Assembly (NCBI GenBank): GCA_020721585.1
Contig: DYMK01000017.1
Location: 1-34,914, forward strand
From: Sulfuricurvum sp.
GTDB taxonomy: Bacteria > Campylobacterota > Campylobacteria > Campylobacterales > Sulfurimonadaceae
Direction: 5' to 3'
Length of the DNA: 34,914 nt
Of this stretch, positions 23,469 through 31,585 are shown one piece after another. The translations under genes and the position numbers were made by a program. Under the pieces are notes generated by a model that saw only the letters and a program-made list of their open reading frames with translations, was not told the DNA's origin and did no database searches. Each line of letters starts with the position of its first letter. Within the stretch, counting starts at the first letter, position 1.

Positions 23469-24340
23469 ATATTTTAAAACCATCAGATTATACGTTGGTA
23501 TCATCAACCGTTGCAGACAGTGCCTATTCAGCATGGAACAGCGCAACAGCATACGCAATCGGTGCAAATGTAGTTTATACCAATCATGGGGAGTATAGAG
23601 CACTCACAGCCAATACCGATAAGACACCAAGCGATAACCCTACGGATTGGCAGTTTTTAGGCACAACGAATCGGTGGAGATTATTCGACCAATTTTTAAA
23701 CACACAGACAACCGCCACGACATCGATGCAATACGTTATTGATTCATATGATGTTCAAGCTATTTTTATCGGAAATTTAACCAATATCACGAGTGTTCGC
23801 ATTGAAGTTATCAGCAACATTGACAGCTCTATCTTAGAGGATGTTACGTTATCTGCAAGCCGTGAAGCCAAAGATTGGTACGAATATTTTTTCGGAACAT
23901 TAAGCGGAGGTATTTATCGAACACTTTTATATGAGCGAACAACGCTTGATAGAGATGTATCGGTAAGGGTTACATTTTCAGGCGCAGGAACGATAGGGAT
24001 TGGATTTTTAATTATTGGAACAAAAAAGCATATTGGATATTTACAGTGGGGCTTTTCTTTATCGTCGCTTGATTATTCAACGGTTATAACAGATACCGCA
24101 TCGGGCATCACATATTTAAACAAAGGAAATTCGGTCAAATTATTAACAGGCACAACATTTATTCCAACGAACTTATCTGACGCCTGTTACGATGATCTGG
24201 TAGAAATTCAGGGTATCCCCGCAGTTTTTTATGATTCTTTAGAATCAACACGCGTATATGGATTTATAAAAAAGTTTGAATTGCCAATCAAATCGCCAGT
24301 AGAGACACTCGTACAAATAGACATACAAGGACTTTTATGA
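23465..24340 (+). CDS. tail protein with CBM5/12-like carbohydrate-binding module
   Basis: 291 residues, ATGA-coupled to the tape measure gene. Residues 20-70 form a chitin-binding-type module (WNSATAYAIGANVVY, then GEYRAL and PTDWQFLG), followed by NRWRLFDQFLNTQT and a beta-sandwich (about 85-190). The C-terminal part is beta-rich and ends VQIDIQGLL. It probably belongs to the tail tip and contacts host surface sugars. Similar proteins follow the tape measure in many phages. Confidence 0.7.
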   Translation: MNILKPSDYTLVSSTVADSAYSAWNSATAYAIGANVVYTNHGEYRALTANTDKTPSDNPTDWQFLGTTNRWRLFDQFLNTQTTATTSMQYVIDSYDVQAIFIGNLTNITSVRIEVISNIDSSILEDVTLSASREAKDWYEYFFGTLSGGIYRTLLYERTTLDRDVSVRVTFSGAGTIGIGFLIIGTKKHIGYLQWGFSLSSLDYSTVITDTASGITYLNKGNSVKLLTGTTFIPTNLSDACYDDLVEIQGIPAVFYDSLESTRVYGFIKKFELPIKSPVETLVQIDIQGLL

Positions 24341-25233
24341 TTACTGAAACCATCACACCATTACCCATAGCACCAAGCACATCTGACCCGGTAAACTTTA
24401 GGGCAAGAGGCGATGCATTTTTAAGCGCATTAAACCAATTTGACGATGAAATGAACACCGTCATTTCAGAGATAAACAGTACCGCACAAACAATTAACGA
24501 TACTGAAACATCAGCAGTTCAAGCCAAAGATGCAGCGGTTTCGAGTGCTAATTTTCAAGGCACATGGTCAAGCGGAACAGCTTACACAGTAGGACAAAGC
24601 GTAGCTCACAATGGCATCATTTATCGTGCATTGCAAGCAGGAACAAATCAACAGCCTGACACACAAACGGCTTATTGGGTTTCAATAGCTACTGCATCAG
24701 AGGCTTTGCTTGCATTGATTAATCAGAAAGCCCCTTTAGCAAGTCCAACATTTACAGGTACTCCAACAGCACCAACGCCAACAACGGATTATCAAGTAGC
24801 TAATAAAAAGTATGTTGATGACAAAGTAAATAAACCTTGTTTTTCAGCATATAAAAATGATGAAAACCAACCTATTACAAGTGGCGTATCCACTAAGGTA
24901 ACTTTTACAACAGAAGAATATGGCCGAACTGGTGCTTATGACATTACAAACAGTAGATTTACGCCAAGTGTTGATGGAATATATCATGTTATCTCGCAAG
25001 CTGATGTTAGTGGAGGTACTGATGTTCAACTAAGGTTATATAAAAACGGTTCACCTGTTAGAGGGGCTAGAAGTACGTGGACGTTCACCGCAAACTCTAA
25101 ATTTCAGTTTTCATGTGATATTGAATTGGTTGAAAGCGATTATGTAGAAATGTATATAACAATTACTGGCAGTACTCCAGTTGTATATCCATCGAAATCT
25201 ACTTTCTTTCAAGCACACTATGTAAGGAGTTAA
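24337..25233 (+). CDS. tail fibre protein with CBM-like module and C1q-like tip
   Basis: 298 residues, ATGA-coupled. N-terminal helix region (FRARGDAFLSALNQFDDEMN, shared by many tail fibres), a second CBM5/12-like module (GTWSSGTAYTVGQSVAHNG, then IYRAL), and the fibre motif ASPTFTGTPTAPTPTTDYQ before VANKKYVDD. A C-terminal C1q/TNF-like jelly roll follows (FTPSVDGIYHVISQADVSGG, then VQLRLYKNGSPV). It most likely recognises the host receptor, so its tip should be the most variable tail region. Confidence 0.78.
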   Translation: MITETITPLPIAPSTSDPVNFRARGDAFLSALNQFDDEMNTVISEINSTAQTINDTETSAVQAKDAAVSSANFQGTWSSGTAYTVGQSVAHNGIIYRALQAGTNQQPDTQTAYWVSIATASEALLALINQKAPLASPTFTGTPTAPTPTTDYQVANKKYVDDKVNKPCFSAYKNDENQPITSGVSTKVTFTTEEYGRTGAYDITNSRFTPSVDGIYHVISQADVSGGTDVQLRLYKNGSPVRGARSTWTFTANSKFQFSCDIELVESDYVEMYITITGSTPVVYPSKSTFFQAHYVRS

Positions 25234-25234
25234 A

Positions 25235-25402
25235 ATGACAATTTACGAACAAATAGAGGCTAAATACCCAAATATAAAAGAGTTGCTTGATTTAGATGTT
25301 ATCATTCTTCAAAACGATAGTGATGGCAAAAGCGATTATATTGCGGTATGGGAATATGATAAGCCACTGCCAGATGGTTTGTCACTAGGTAAAAAGGAAT
25401 AA
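25235..25402 (+). CDS. small hypothetical protein after tail fibre (55 aa)
   Basis: Preceded by AAGGAG. Sequence MTIYEQIEAKYPNIKELLDL begins an acidic helix and strand protein ending PDGLSLGKKE. Small acidic proteins in this place are often fibre chaperones or XkdX-like accessory proteins, but no motif proves it. It is followed by the lysis-type cassette. Confidence 0.6.
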   Translation: MTIYEQIEAKYPNIKELLDLDVIILQNDSDGKSDYIAVWEYDKPLPDGLSLGKKE

Positions 25403-25404
25403 TT

Positions 25405-25986
25405 ATGATGTGGTTTTTGAATAGAGCAAGAGGTGGGGGGATTAAAGGGTCAGCACCTTTTATTGGTATGGCATTAGGTTGGTTTATAGCAATGGTGTTT
25501 GGTAATCCTTATGTGGGGTTTGCTGTTGCGGTGGGTTATATACTGGGTGAGAGCTTTGGTTGGGGTGAGTGGGTAGGTACATTATCCGTTCATCAAAAGG
25601 ATATCAAACGTGAAATGTACACAATGGAAGAAGGTAAGAATAACGGTATTGCTTGGTTAGCTTCTAAAGTTTTTAATCCTGAAACAAATTGGATTAATTA
25701 TTGCAGAGTAGCCCTATCAATTAGAGGTCTCTATTGGTGGTTACCAGTACTTGCCCCATTGCACTTTGTAGGTTTCAGCCCGTATTGTTTAGCTTTAGCT
25801 GTGGTTATACTTGGCGTAGGTTTCCCTATTGCGTGCGAGATTGGTTATAGAACATCAAAACTGTTTAGTATCAATAAGCCTTACTTTCAAATGACTGGTG
25901 GTTGGGAACATCAAGAGGTAGCTTATGGGCTTATTCAAGACCTTGTATTCATTGGATTAGGGGTAAGTTATGTCTTGGCTCACTGA
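25405..25986 (+). CDS. multi-pass membrane protein before holin (193 aa)
   Basis: Starts ATGATG after AAAGGAATAATT. Hydrophobic segments are visible at about 18-50 (PFIGMALGWFIAMVFGN, then GFAVAVGYILGE), 109-147 (YWWLPVLAPLHFVGF, LALAVVILGVGFPIAC) and 175-192 (LIQDLVFIGLGVSYVL). It overlaps the holin start by 17 bases. It may be an accessory lysis protein or an envelope-modifying protein. No known family recognised. Confidence 0.65.
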   Translation: MMWFLNRARGGGIKGSAPFIGMALGWFIAMVFGNPYVGFAVAVGYILGESFGWGEWVGTLSVHQKDIKREMYTMEEGKNNGIAWLASKVFNPETNWINYCRVALSIRGLYWWLPVLAPLHFVGFSPYCLALAVVILGVGFPIACEIGYRTSKLFSINKPYFQMTGGWEHQEVAYGLIQDLVFIGLGVSYVLAH

Positions 25987-26389
25987 TATATTCAGTTCAT
26001 CCGCATCAGCGATTGTGGACAGCGTAGGAAGTGCTATTGATAAGCTGGTTACCTCTGATGAGGAACGATTAGCAATGAAGAATGAACTCGTAAAGATACA
26101 GCTAGAGGCTACTCTAAAAGCTAATGAACAAGCTAATGAAGCTGAAGCACAAATTACCGAAAGGTGGAAGAGCGACAATGAACATCTTATTACACGTCTT
26201 GTACGCCCTCTTTCATTTGCTTGGGTTATTGCTTTATTTTCTGTTATTATCATTGGTGATAGTAATCTGGGATTTAGCGTGAAAGATGCTTATATCCCAG
26301 TGCTTGAGACTTTACTTGTTACGATGGTAATTAGTTATTTTGGTTCTCGTGGATTTGAAAAAGTATCAACTATAGTAAAAGGAAAGTAA
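25970..26389 (+). CDS. holin, 3TM gene-transfer-agent-release type
   Basis: 139 residues. A charged amphipathic N-terminal half (MKNELVKIQLEATLKANEQA) precedes two clear membrane segments (LSFAWVIALFSVIIIG and VLETLLVTMVISYFGSRGFE). The ERWKSDNEHLITRLVRPLSF stretch is typical of this holin family (Holin_3TM). It would form the membrane lesion that lets the endolysin reach peptidoglycan. It abuts the next gene with no gap. Confidence 0.75.
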   Translation: MSWLTDIFSSSASAIVDSVGSAIDKLVTSDEERLAMKNELVKIQLEATLKANEQANEAEAQITERWKSDNEHLITRLVRPLSFAWVIALFSVIIIGDSNLGFSVKDAYIPVLETLLVTMVISYFGSRGFEKVSTIVKGK

Positions 26390-26821
26390 ATGGACTATGA
26401 CCCTATTCAAGGACTTGTATCGGCTATAACAAGGATAGAGGCTAAGCTTGATAGACACGAGGATAAGTTTGACACTATTGTTGAAACACTGCAACTCCTT
26501 GTTAAAATTGATACAGAAAACAAGGAAATAAAAGATGCATTAAATCGTGCTTTTCACAGGGTGGAAATTATAGAACATAGCCAAAATAATGAAGGTTGTG
26601 TAGCACATAAGAACTTTATCAAGGTTAGAGACGAGCAACTCAAGGGTTATAATAAGATTGCAAGTGATTGCCACGAAAAACACGAAAAGCTGTTGGGACG
26701 TATCGTAGCTATAGAAAATGCACCAAAAGAGATGCGAGGCTTATTTCTAAAAGGTTTTTTAGGTGCATTAGGTTCAGGCTTTCTTGCTTGGGTCGTATGG
26801 TCAGTTTCACAGTTTAAATAG
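26390..26821 (+). CDS. coiled-coil protein with C-terminal membrane anchor, lysis-associated
   Basis: 143 residues. A long heptad-rich helix (ISAITRIEAKLDRHEDKF-like start: SAITRIEAKLDRHEDKFDTI) extends to about residue 110, with a Cys pair and several His (NNEGCVAHKNFI, SDCHEKHEK). A C-terminal hydrophobic segment follows (LFLKGFLGALGSGFLAWVVW). Design resembles XhlA/hemolysin-type lysis accessory proteins, and a spanin-like role is also possible. It lies between holin and endolysin genes. Confidence 0.6.
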   Translation: MDYDPIQGLVSAITRIEAKLDRHEDKFDTIVETLQLLVKIDTENKEIKDALNRAFHRVEIIEHSQNNEGCVAHKNFIKVRDEQLKGYNKIASDCHEKHEKLLGRIVAIENAPKEMRGLFLKGFLGALGSGFLAWVVWSVSQFK

Positions 26822-26834
26822 GTAAAGGATAGAA

Positions 26835-27302
26835 ATGAGTTTACAATTAGATATGGCAATAAAGTTAGTACAAGAGGCAGAGGGGTTTATCCCAAATAAG
26901 TACCTATGCCCCGCAGGAAAAGTGACACAAGGGTATGGAAGAAACCTAGAAGTACACCCACTAAGCGAAGAAGAATTAAAAGAGCTTAACGGCGATGGTA
27001 CCGTCAGCGAAACAGTGGCAGAAAAGTGGGCGTTGCATGAGTTGTTAGATTGCGAGATAAAGTTAATGGATAACATCATTTATAAAAACCAATCACCTGT
27101 TCGTAAAGCAGTCCTTCTTGATATGTGCTTCAACATAGGTTACACAGGGCTAATGAAGTTTAAGAAAATGTGGTTTGCACTTGGAAATAAAGACTATCCG
27201 CTGGCAACAAGAGAGATGAAAGACAGCTCTTGGTACACACAAGTAGGTAATCGTGGTAAACGTAACGTTGAAATAATGGCATCAAATCAGATGAAAGGAT
27301 AA
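26835..27302 (+). CDS. endolysin, T4-type lysozyme (GH24)
   Basis: 155 residues. The GH24 catalytic spacing E-8-(D/C)-5-T is exact: Glu16 in QEAEGF, Cys25 and Thr31 in LCPAGKVTQGYGR. A Cys at the middle position is known in P22/P1-type members. SPVRKAVLLDMCFNIGYTGL and SSWYTQVGNRGKRNVEIM are also family-typical. It cleaves MurNAc-GlcNAc bonds in peptidoglycan. There is no signal peptide, so release depends on the holin encoded upstream. Confidence 0.93.
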   Translation: MSLQLDMAIKLVQEAEGFIPNKYLCPAGKVTQGYGRNLEVHPLSEEELKELNGDGTVSETVAEKWALHELLDCEIKLMDNIIYKNQSPVRKAVLLDMCFNIGYTGLMKFKKMWFALGNKDYPLATREMKDSSWYTQVGNRGKRNVEIMASNQMKG

Positions 27303-27305
27303 CCT

Positions 27306-27683
27306 ATGATGACTAAAACTTATAAACAAGCTCTTTTGCAAGGGCAACACGCATTAACAGACACATTTAAAATGGCATTGTACAGCGCATCCGCAACTTT
27401 GAATGAGGATACGACAGCATACAGCGCAACAAATGAGATCACATCATCTGGATACACAGCAGGAGGATGCACGCTTGCAAATCCAACAGTAAGTGCAGAT
27501 GGTACAGGCTTCAAACTCGACTTTGATGCGTTCACTTATACCAATTGCGCCATCGTTTGCAGATACGCACTTTTATACAACGTCACCAAGGGTAAAGCCG
27601 TAGCGGTAAAGGATTATGGTAGTGATGTTGGCGTGGTTGGTAGCGGTACTTTTGTTGTTGATGCTAGTGTAAAGCTTGACTGA
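27306..27683 (+). CDS. phage structural protein (125 aa), function unknown
   Basis: Starts ATGATG two codons after the endolysin. Pattern FKMALYSASATLNEDTTAYS and SSGYTAGGCTLANP is familiar from small virion-associated proteins encoded near phage tail or decoration genes, rich in Thr/Ala and beta strands, ending GTFVVDASVKLD. TGATGC links it to the next gene. Exact role unknown. Confidence 0.6.
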   Translation: MMTKTYKQALLQGQHALTDTFKMALYSASATLNEDTTAYSATNEITSSGYTAGGCTLANPTVSADGTGFKLDFDAFTYTNCAIVCRYALLYNVTKGKAVAVKDYGSDVGVVGSGTFVVDASVKLD

Positions 27684-28666
27684 TGCCATTCGTTAAAGTA
27701 AAAGGTGCAGATAATGCACAAACGGATATAAACGTTGATAGTATTGGTGGGGCATCCACTCAAATTGTAAAGCTTCAAATGGGTGCAATCGGTGTTGATG
27801 ATGGGTTGGTAGATGATAGTAACCCATTGGCCGTTAAAGATGACCTGGTAAAGTCAATCCTTGAAGCTATTAACGCAAAGATAAGCACAAATGAAGATGG
27901 GCGTGTGATGGTCGCTTCAAAGCCCGCTATTTTTGATGTGCAAACCAAAGACATTACTGCAAACGCGCAAACATTCCCGATTGATGTCACTACGGTTTCA
28001 AATATTATGGTGCATTGTAAAGTTAATCCATCCGTCTCAGGCCATAACTGTACGTTTGAAGGCTCATTGGATAGTACAAATGGAACGGATGGCACGTGGT
28101 TTACCGTTCAGGCGGTACGTTCTAACGCGAACACTATCGAAACAGCAACAGGCGCATTGTCAGCAAATCCCATTTATTGTTGGGAGTTATCTGTTAATGC
28201 CTTAAAATGGTTTCGCATCAGAGCGACAGCGCACACATCAGGAACGATGAAATGGATGGTTCAGTGCGGAAGCTATGCCACAGAGCCAATCCCAGCCATT
28301 CAAACACATGCCATAAGTGGTACGGTGACAGCGAACATAGGAACAGTTGCGGGGGCGGTTAATGCGGACACCACAACCAACTTAGCAAGTGGTGCAACGT
28401 ATACGGGAACATCAAGAGATGCAGGCTCTACAAATGGCTATATGCGTTTTATTGCACGTGTTTACTCCGACCAATCGGGAACAATGAAAATACAAGACAG
28501 TACCGATAACAGCGTCTGGCGTGATGTTGTAAGTGCGCCTCTTGTAACAGGGATATGTACAGATTTGGGCGTGGAAGTTTTAGCACGATATTATAGAGTT
28601 TTAGTGATAAATGGTGGCGTTGCAACCACAGCGTTTAGAGTTATAAGCGCACTAAAAAGGATTTGA
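27683..28666 (+). CDS. phage structural protein, beta-sandwich (327 aa)
   Basis: Coupled to the preceding gene (TGATG). Starts MPFVKVKGADNAQTDINVDS. Two similar beta-rich halves are visible: CTFEGSLDSTNGTDGTWFTV with later WFRIRATAHTSGTMKW, and SGTMKIQDSTDNSVWRDVVS with YYRVLVINGG. This S(L/T)DxTDGxxW pattern is common in surface-exposed virion proteins. Probably a tail-side or head-decorating protein. Confidence 0.6.
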   Translation: MPFVKVKGADNAQTDINVDSIGGASTQIVKLQMGAIGVDDGLVDDSNPLAVKDDLVKSILEAINAKISTNEDGRVMVASKPAIFDVQTKDITANAQTFPIDVTTVSNIMVHCKVNPSVSGHNCTFEGSLDSTNGTDGTWFTVQAVRSNANTIETATGALSANPIYCWELSVNALKWFRIRATAHTSGTMKWMVQCGSYATEPIPAIQTHAISGTVTANIGTVAGAVNADTTTNLASGATYTGTSRDAGSTNGYMRFIARVYSDQSGTMKIQDSTDNSVWRDVVSAPLVTGICTDLGVEVLARYYRVLVINGGVATTAFRVISALKRI

Positions 28667-28667
28667 C

Positions 28668-28814
28668 ATGAATGAATCAATAGCACACCTTACATGTAAA
28701 TGCGGTCAAAAATTCCAAGTTCTAAAAACAGTTGTCAATGAAGATGGCGAAGAGTCTACCGATTGGGATGAAGAAGCAACAGCCAAAGCATTTAGTGAGC
28801 ACGTATGCTCTTAA
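28668..28814 (+). CDS. small putative zinc-binding protein (48 aa)
   Basis: ATG 28668 follows AAAAAGGATTTGAC. Ligand candidates are CKC at residues 10-12 and HVC near the C-terminus (residues 45-47), enough for a single zinc site, with an acidic middle (NEDGEESTDWDEE). Its end overlaps the next start by 10 bases. Role unknown. Confidence 0.55.
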   Translation: MNESIAHLTCKCGQKFQVLKTVVNEDGEESTDWDEEATAKAFSEHVCS

Positions 28815-29497
28815 CCCTTTACACACAATTAAGCGATGAAGCCTTTACGCTCACATTTGATGATAGCGTCACAGCATCAACAGACATTAGCGTATCGGTT
28901 TCGTGTGATATTGCGGTAAATGATGTCATAGGATTAAGTGACAGTGTTACATGTAACGCGCAAAATGGCTTAACCGTATCAAGTGAAGCAACGCTAAATG
29001 ATGATTTAAAATCATACGGATACATTCAAATCACTTTGAATGACACAATGGCTCTAAGCAGTGAGGTTACTCATACGATTTCAAGTGGTGTGAGCATAAA
29101 CGAGCTGATAGATACGATTTCATCTTGTGAGTGCTTTGGTGAGGTTTTAACGGTACTTAGCGAAACCATTGGAGTAAGTGATAGCTTTAGCGTTCAATCG
29201 CTTTCAGGGATTCATTGTGAGGCTCAAATCAGCACGTATACAGATGCGACAGCCTCATTCTTTAATGAAATACGTATGGATGAAGTCTTAACACTTGAAG
29301 ATTTACTCAAAGCGTTTCAGTATTTCAAGGTTAGAAATTGGAGCATTGCCGTCAAAAGCATCCCGTTCAAGAAAATTGAGAGAGCCGCACAGTTTTCAAT
29401 GAGTGAACGAAAAACAATAATGAACAAAAAAGAGAGGGTAAAACAATGGTCGTTGGTGAATCGAGATTCTTTAGCGTGGAAGCTCCTGGTGGCGTAG
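28805..29497 (+). CDS. repetitive phage structural protein (230 aa)
   Basis: Residues 1-150 consist of loosely repeated beta-strand units built on LSDSV/LND-type motifs (NDVIGLSDSVTC, LNDTMALSSEVTH, IGVSDSFSVQS). The last 60 residues are basic (FKKIERAAQFSMSERKTIMN). It overlaps the following gene by 52 bases. Likely an elongated virion or tail protein. No family assigned. Confidence 0.55.
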   Translation: MLLTLYTQLSDEAFTLTFDDSVTASTDISVSVSCDIAVNDVIGLSDSVTCNAQNGLTVSSEATLNDDLKSYGYIQITLNDTMALSSEVTHTISSGVSINELIDTISSCECFGEVLTVLSETIGVSDSFSVQSLSGIHCEAQISTYTDATASFFNEIRMDEVLTLEDLLKAFQYFKVRNWSIAVKSIPFKKIERAAQFSMSERKTIMNKKERVKQWSLVNRDSLAWKLLVA

Positions 29498-29706
29498 ATA
29501 TATCAGGCTATACAGCACGGTATGAGCTTAAAAAAGAAGGTACTGTTAAAAAGCAAGGTGATTTAACGAACAATGGAAGTAAGTTTGATGTTCCGATACA
29601 GACCGATGATTTAAGTGCAGGAAGTTATGAGGTTAGAGTTTTTATAACGGATCCGCTTGATGGGTTTGTTGAAGTTTTGAGAGATAGTTTCGTTTTGGAG
29701 AAGTAG
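29446..29706 (+). CDS. Ig-like beta-sandwich protein (86 aa), last late gene
   Basis: Preceded by GAGAGGG. A compact beta domain (GESRFFSVEAPGGVDISGYT, then AGSYEVRVFITDPLDG) similar in outline to the N-terminal extension of the gpW-like protein at 13841. The TAG stop immediately precedes a hairpin terminator. It may be a small virion surface or baseplate-type domain. Confidence 0.55.
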   Translation: MVVGESRFFSVEAPGGVDISGYTARYELKKEGTVKKQGDLTNNGSKFDVPIQTDDLSAGSYEVRVFITDPLDGFVEVLRDSFVLEK

Positions 29707-29726
29707 GGCGTAGATTTACGCCTTTA
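29707..29726. terminator. bidirectional intrinsic terminator
   Basis: GGCGTA-GATT-TACGCC (29707-29722) followed by TTTA and more T residues to the right, and preceded by AGTAG on the left. It lies between convergent genes and ends the long late transcript. On the opposite strand it would end the repressor-nuclease transcript. Confidence 0.8.
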
Positions 29727-30782
29727 CTCTTTCCCAGATTTTCGTTTTTCAGCCGATAAAATAAGCTCTTGTTTGTGGCTATAAAGCTCGTCAATGTTAT
29801 CAATAGGTATTTTAATTTCAGCCCCTTTATCGTCAGGAAATGAAATCATTCTTTGCTTACCGTTGAAATAAAAACGACAAATCCATTTAGTAACTTTCCC
29901 TTGATATAAAATTGTAAAATAACTCATCGTATCTTTAAAGCTAACATTCTGAACGCCTACATTCTCACCAACAATTGAACGCACTATGTAAAATCCATTT
30001 AGCTCTTCGTCTGTTGTAATGACTCGTTTTTCTTCTACGATTGCTTCTTCTTGTATTGCTTCAGTCGTTGGAACTGATAAAGTAGATTGAATGGCTTGAA
30101 TCTTATCATTTGCAATATCGTTTAAAACATCAGAAAAAGACTTTTTAATATAAGCTCTAAATTCTTCTATGATTTGAGATGTCATTCTTTTTTCAGTTAT
30201 TTTTTTAGCGAAGAATGTGACAAAGTCATCCGATGGATTTTCTATCTCAGATTTAAATATTGATTGGATTTCTCTATGATATTTTTTTGTGCTTGCCATT
30301 TGCAGGATTGCATCAGTATCTAATACATCTTTAGCAAACTTTGCTAGTTCCTTAATGTCTCTATCTCTTGCACTCTCAAGATTAATAGACAAGAAAGGGG
30401 CTTTATCCATTTTGTTTTTTTCTTCTAAATCAGAGAAAAATCTATACTCTATACCATTAGTTAGGATGCCAAATTTACAGTCAGTTACGTTGAAGTATCT
30501 TACAAGTTGATTATTGTGGTTATCTAGCTTCTCGGTATGGTTTTTTACTTCAATAATCATCACAGGTACGCCATCTCTCAAAATAGCGTAATCAACCTTT
30601 TCACCCTTTTTTGTGCCAATGTCGGCTGTGAATTCAGGAACAACAATAGTTGGGTCAAATACATCATAACCCAAAGCAGAAAGAAAAGGCATAACGAAAG
30701 AGTGCTTAGTTGCTTCTTCGGTAAGTATTTTATCTTTCATTGATTTAATTCTATCGCCTAATGCTCTAATCTTTGACTCCAT
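29724..30782 (-). CDS. stand-alone HsdR-N-type nuclease, probable lysogenic defence protein
   Basis: 352 residues. The N-terminal 100 residues match the nuclease domain of type I restriction subunits (HSDR_N): LTEEATKHSFVMPFLSALGY, PEFTADIG, KVDYAILRDG (D64), MIIEVKNH (E78, K80) and Q92 in NHNNQLVRYFN. No helicase motifs follow. Residues 130-240 are helical, and the C-terminal 90 residues form a separate beta-rich domain (FYIVRSIVGENVG). The gene starts 29 bases behind the repressor stop with AAAGG upstream, so it is probably co-expressed in the lysogen. Role inferred: cutting invading DNA or superinfection exclusion. Confidence 0.75.
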   Translation of the reverse strand: MESKIRALGDRIKSMKDKILTEEATKHSFVMPFLSALGYDVFDPTIVVPEFTADIGTKKGEKVDYAILRDGVPVMIIEVKNHTEKLDNHNNQLVRYFNVTDCKFGILTNGIEYRFFSDLEEKNKMDKAPFLSINLESARDRDIKELAKFAKDVLDTDAILQMASTKKYHREIQSIFKSEIENPSDDFVTFFAKKITEKRMTSQIIEEFRAYIKKSFSDVLNDIANDKIQAIQSTLSVPTTEAIQEEAIVEEKRVITTDEELNGFYIVRSIVGENVGVQNVSFKDTMSYFTILYQGKVTKWICRFYFNGKQRMISFPDDKGAEIKIPIDNIDELYSHKQELILSAEKRKSGKE

Positions 30783-30792
30783 AACTTTTCCT

Positions 30793-30802
30793 TTACATGT
30801 AA
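30793..30802. promoter_or_regulatory. TTACATGTAA palindrome before HsdR-N gene
   Basis: Perfect 10-base palindrome in the 29-base gap between the repressor and nuclease genes, next to the nuclease ribosome site. The 13-base context CTTTACATGTAAG is identical to that at 33979-33991, upstream of another leftward gene. Confidence 0.45.
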
Positions 30803-30811
30803 GTTTTATTT

Positions 30812-31453
30812 TTAGCGCAATCTTCTAATCACATTTACATTCATTACCACAAAGACCTCACCAACGAATCTTATCGTATCCATATCATACTCATTTATTT
30901 CATATTCTGGTGCACTTGAATTTTCACCTTTGAGCGTCAATCCTTTTGTAAGAGGGTTTTTAAATACTTTTTTACAGTACGTTTCACCATTTACATTTAC
31001 AATGTAGATATTTCCATCTCTCACAGAATCAAAAGGAACGACAAAGAGAATGTCGCCATCTTTAATCAATGGTTCCATGCTATTACCATCAGCAACAATC
31101 GCATGCACATCTTTAGCACATTTAATACCAAGATGATTTAAAAGATACGAGGTTGGGAATTTCATCTCTTGAATGTCATAATCTTCCGCAACGCACATAC
31201 TGCCATTTGCGCAAGATGCTTTTATGTTAGGGTAAAGCTTGATTGTGGTGTACTCTTCATCACTTTTATAGTTTAATTTCCCAAACTTTACTTCAAATTC
31301 TCTAATTCTATCCATTACTTCATCTGAAATTTTATCAGAGTTTTTTATTTTTGTAATGTATGATTCAACCACTCCAAGCTCTTTACTTAGGGCTTTTTGA
31401 TTCTTTACCTTACTTACTCTAATCATCTCTTCAATGATTTTTTCACCAAGCAT
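30812..31453 (-). CDS. CI-type repressor with S24 peptidase domain
   Basis: 213 residues. The N-terminal HTH (NQKALSKELGVVESYITKIK, residues 18-37) is of the phage CI type. The C-terminal LexA-like domain has the catalytic pair Ser125 in DGNSMEPLIKDGDILFV and Lys161 in GETYCKKVF. The hinge at the usual self-cleavage site reads KASCANGSM (79-86), where AG or CG would be expected. It should bind the palindrome upstream, blocking the early promoter. A ribosome site (AAAGGAT) is present. It is read leftward into the HsdR-N gene. Confidence 0.88.
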   Translation of the reverse strand: MLGEKIIEEMIRVSKVKNQKALSKELGVVESYITKIKNSDKISDEVMDRIREFEVKFGKLNYKSDEEYTTIKLYPNIKASCANGSMCVAEDYDIQEMKFPTSYLLNHLGIKCAKDVHAIVADGNSMEPLIKDGDILFVVPFDSVRDGNIYIVNVNGETYCKKVFKNPLTKGLTLKGENSSAPEYEINEYDMDTIRFVGEVFVVMNVNVIRRLR

Positions 31454-31464
31454 TATTCATCCTT

Positions 31465-31480
31465 TAGTAAATTTATTCTA
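31465..31480. promoter_or_regulatory. imperfect second operator candidate near repressor start
   Basis: TAGTAAATTTATTCTA is a degenerate relative of the main operator palindrome (same TAGT...AATT...CTA outline) and lies 12 bases before the repressor gene. It could mediate repressor autoregulation. Weak call. Confidence 0.3.
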
Positions 31481-31487
31481 AAAACAC

Positions 31488-31517
31488 TTGACAAATAGTG
31501 AATTAATTCACTATAAT
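31488..31517 (+). promoter_or_regulatory. early rightward promoter (PR-like)
   Basis: TTGACA (31488-31493) and TATAAT (31512-31517), both perfect consensus hexamers, with an 18-base spacer. Transcription would start near 31524 and read the early operon from 31586. It is the strongest sigma70-type promoter seen in the window. Confidence 0.85.
31495..31514. promoter_or_regulatory. repressor operator, 20-bp perfect palindrome
   Basis: ATAGTGAATTAATTCACTAT, centred between 31504 and 31505, lies between the -35 and -10 hexamers of the early promoter and overlaps the -10. A repressor dimer bound here would exclude RNA polymerase. Its location beside the divergent CI gene makes CI the expected ligand. 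Confidence 0.8.
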
Positions 31518-31585
31518 TCTCTCATCAAACCAAATCGACACAAATCGAAAAAGGCTTAGAACGCAACTTAAAACAAAGGCAAAAA

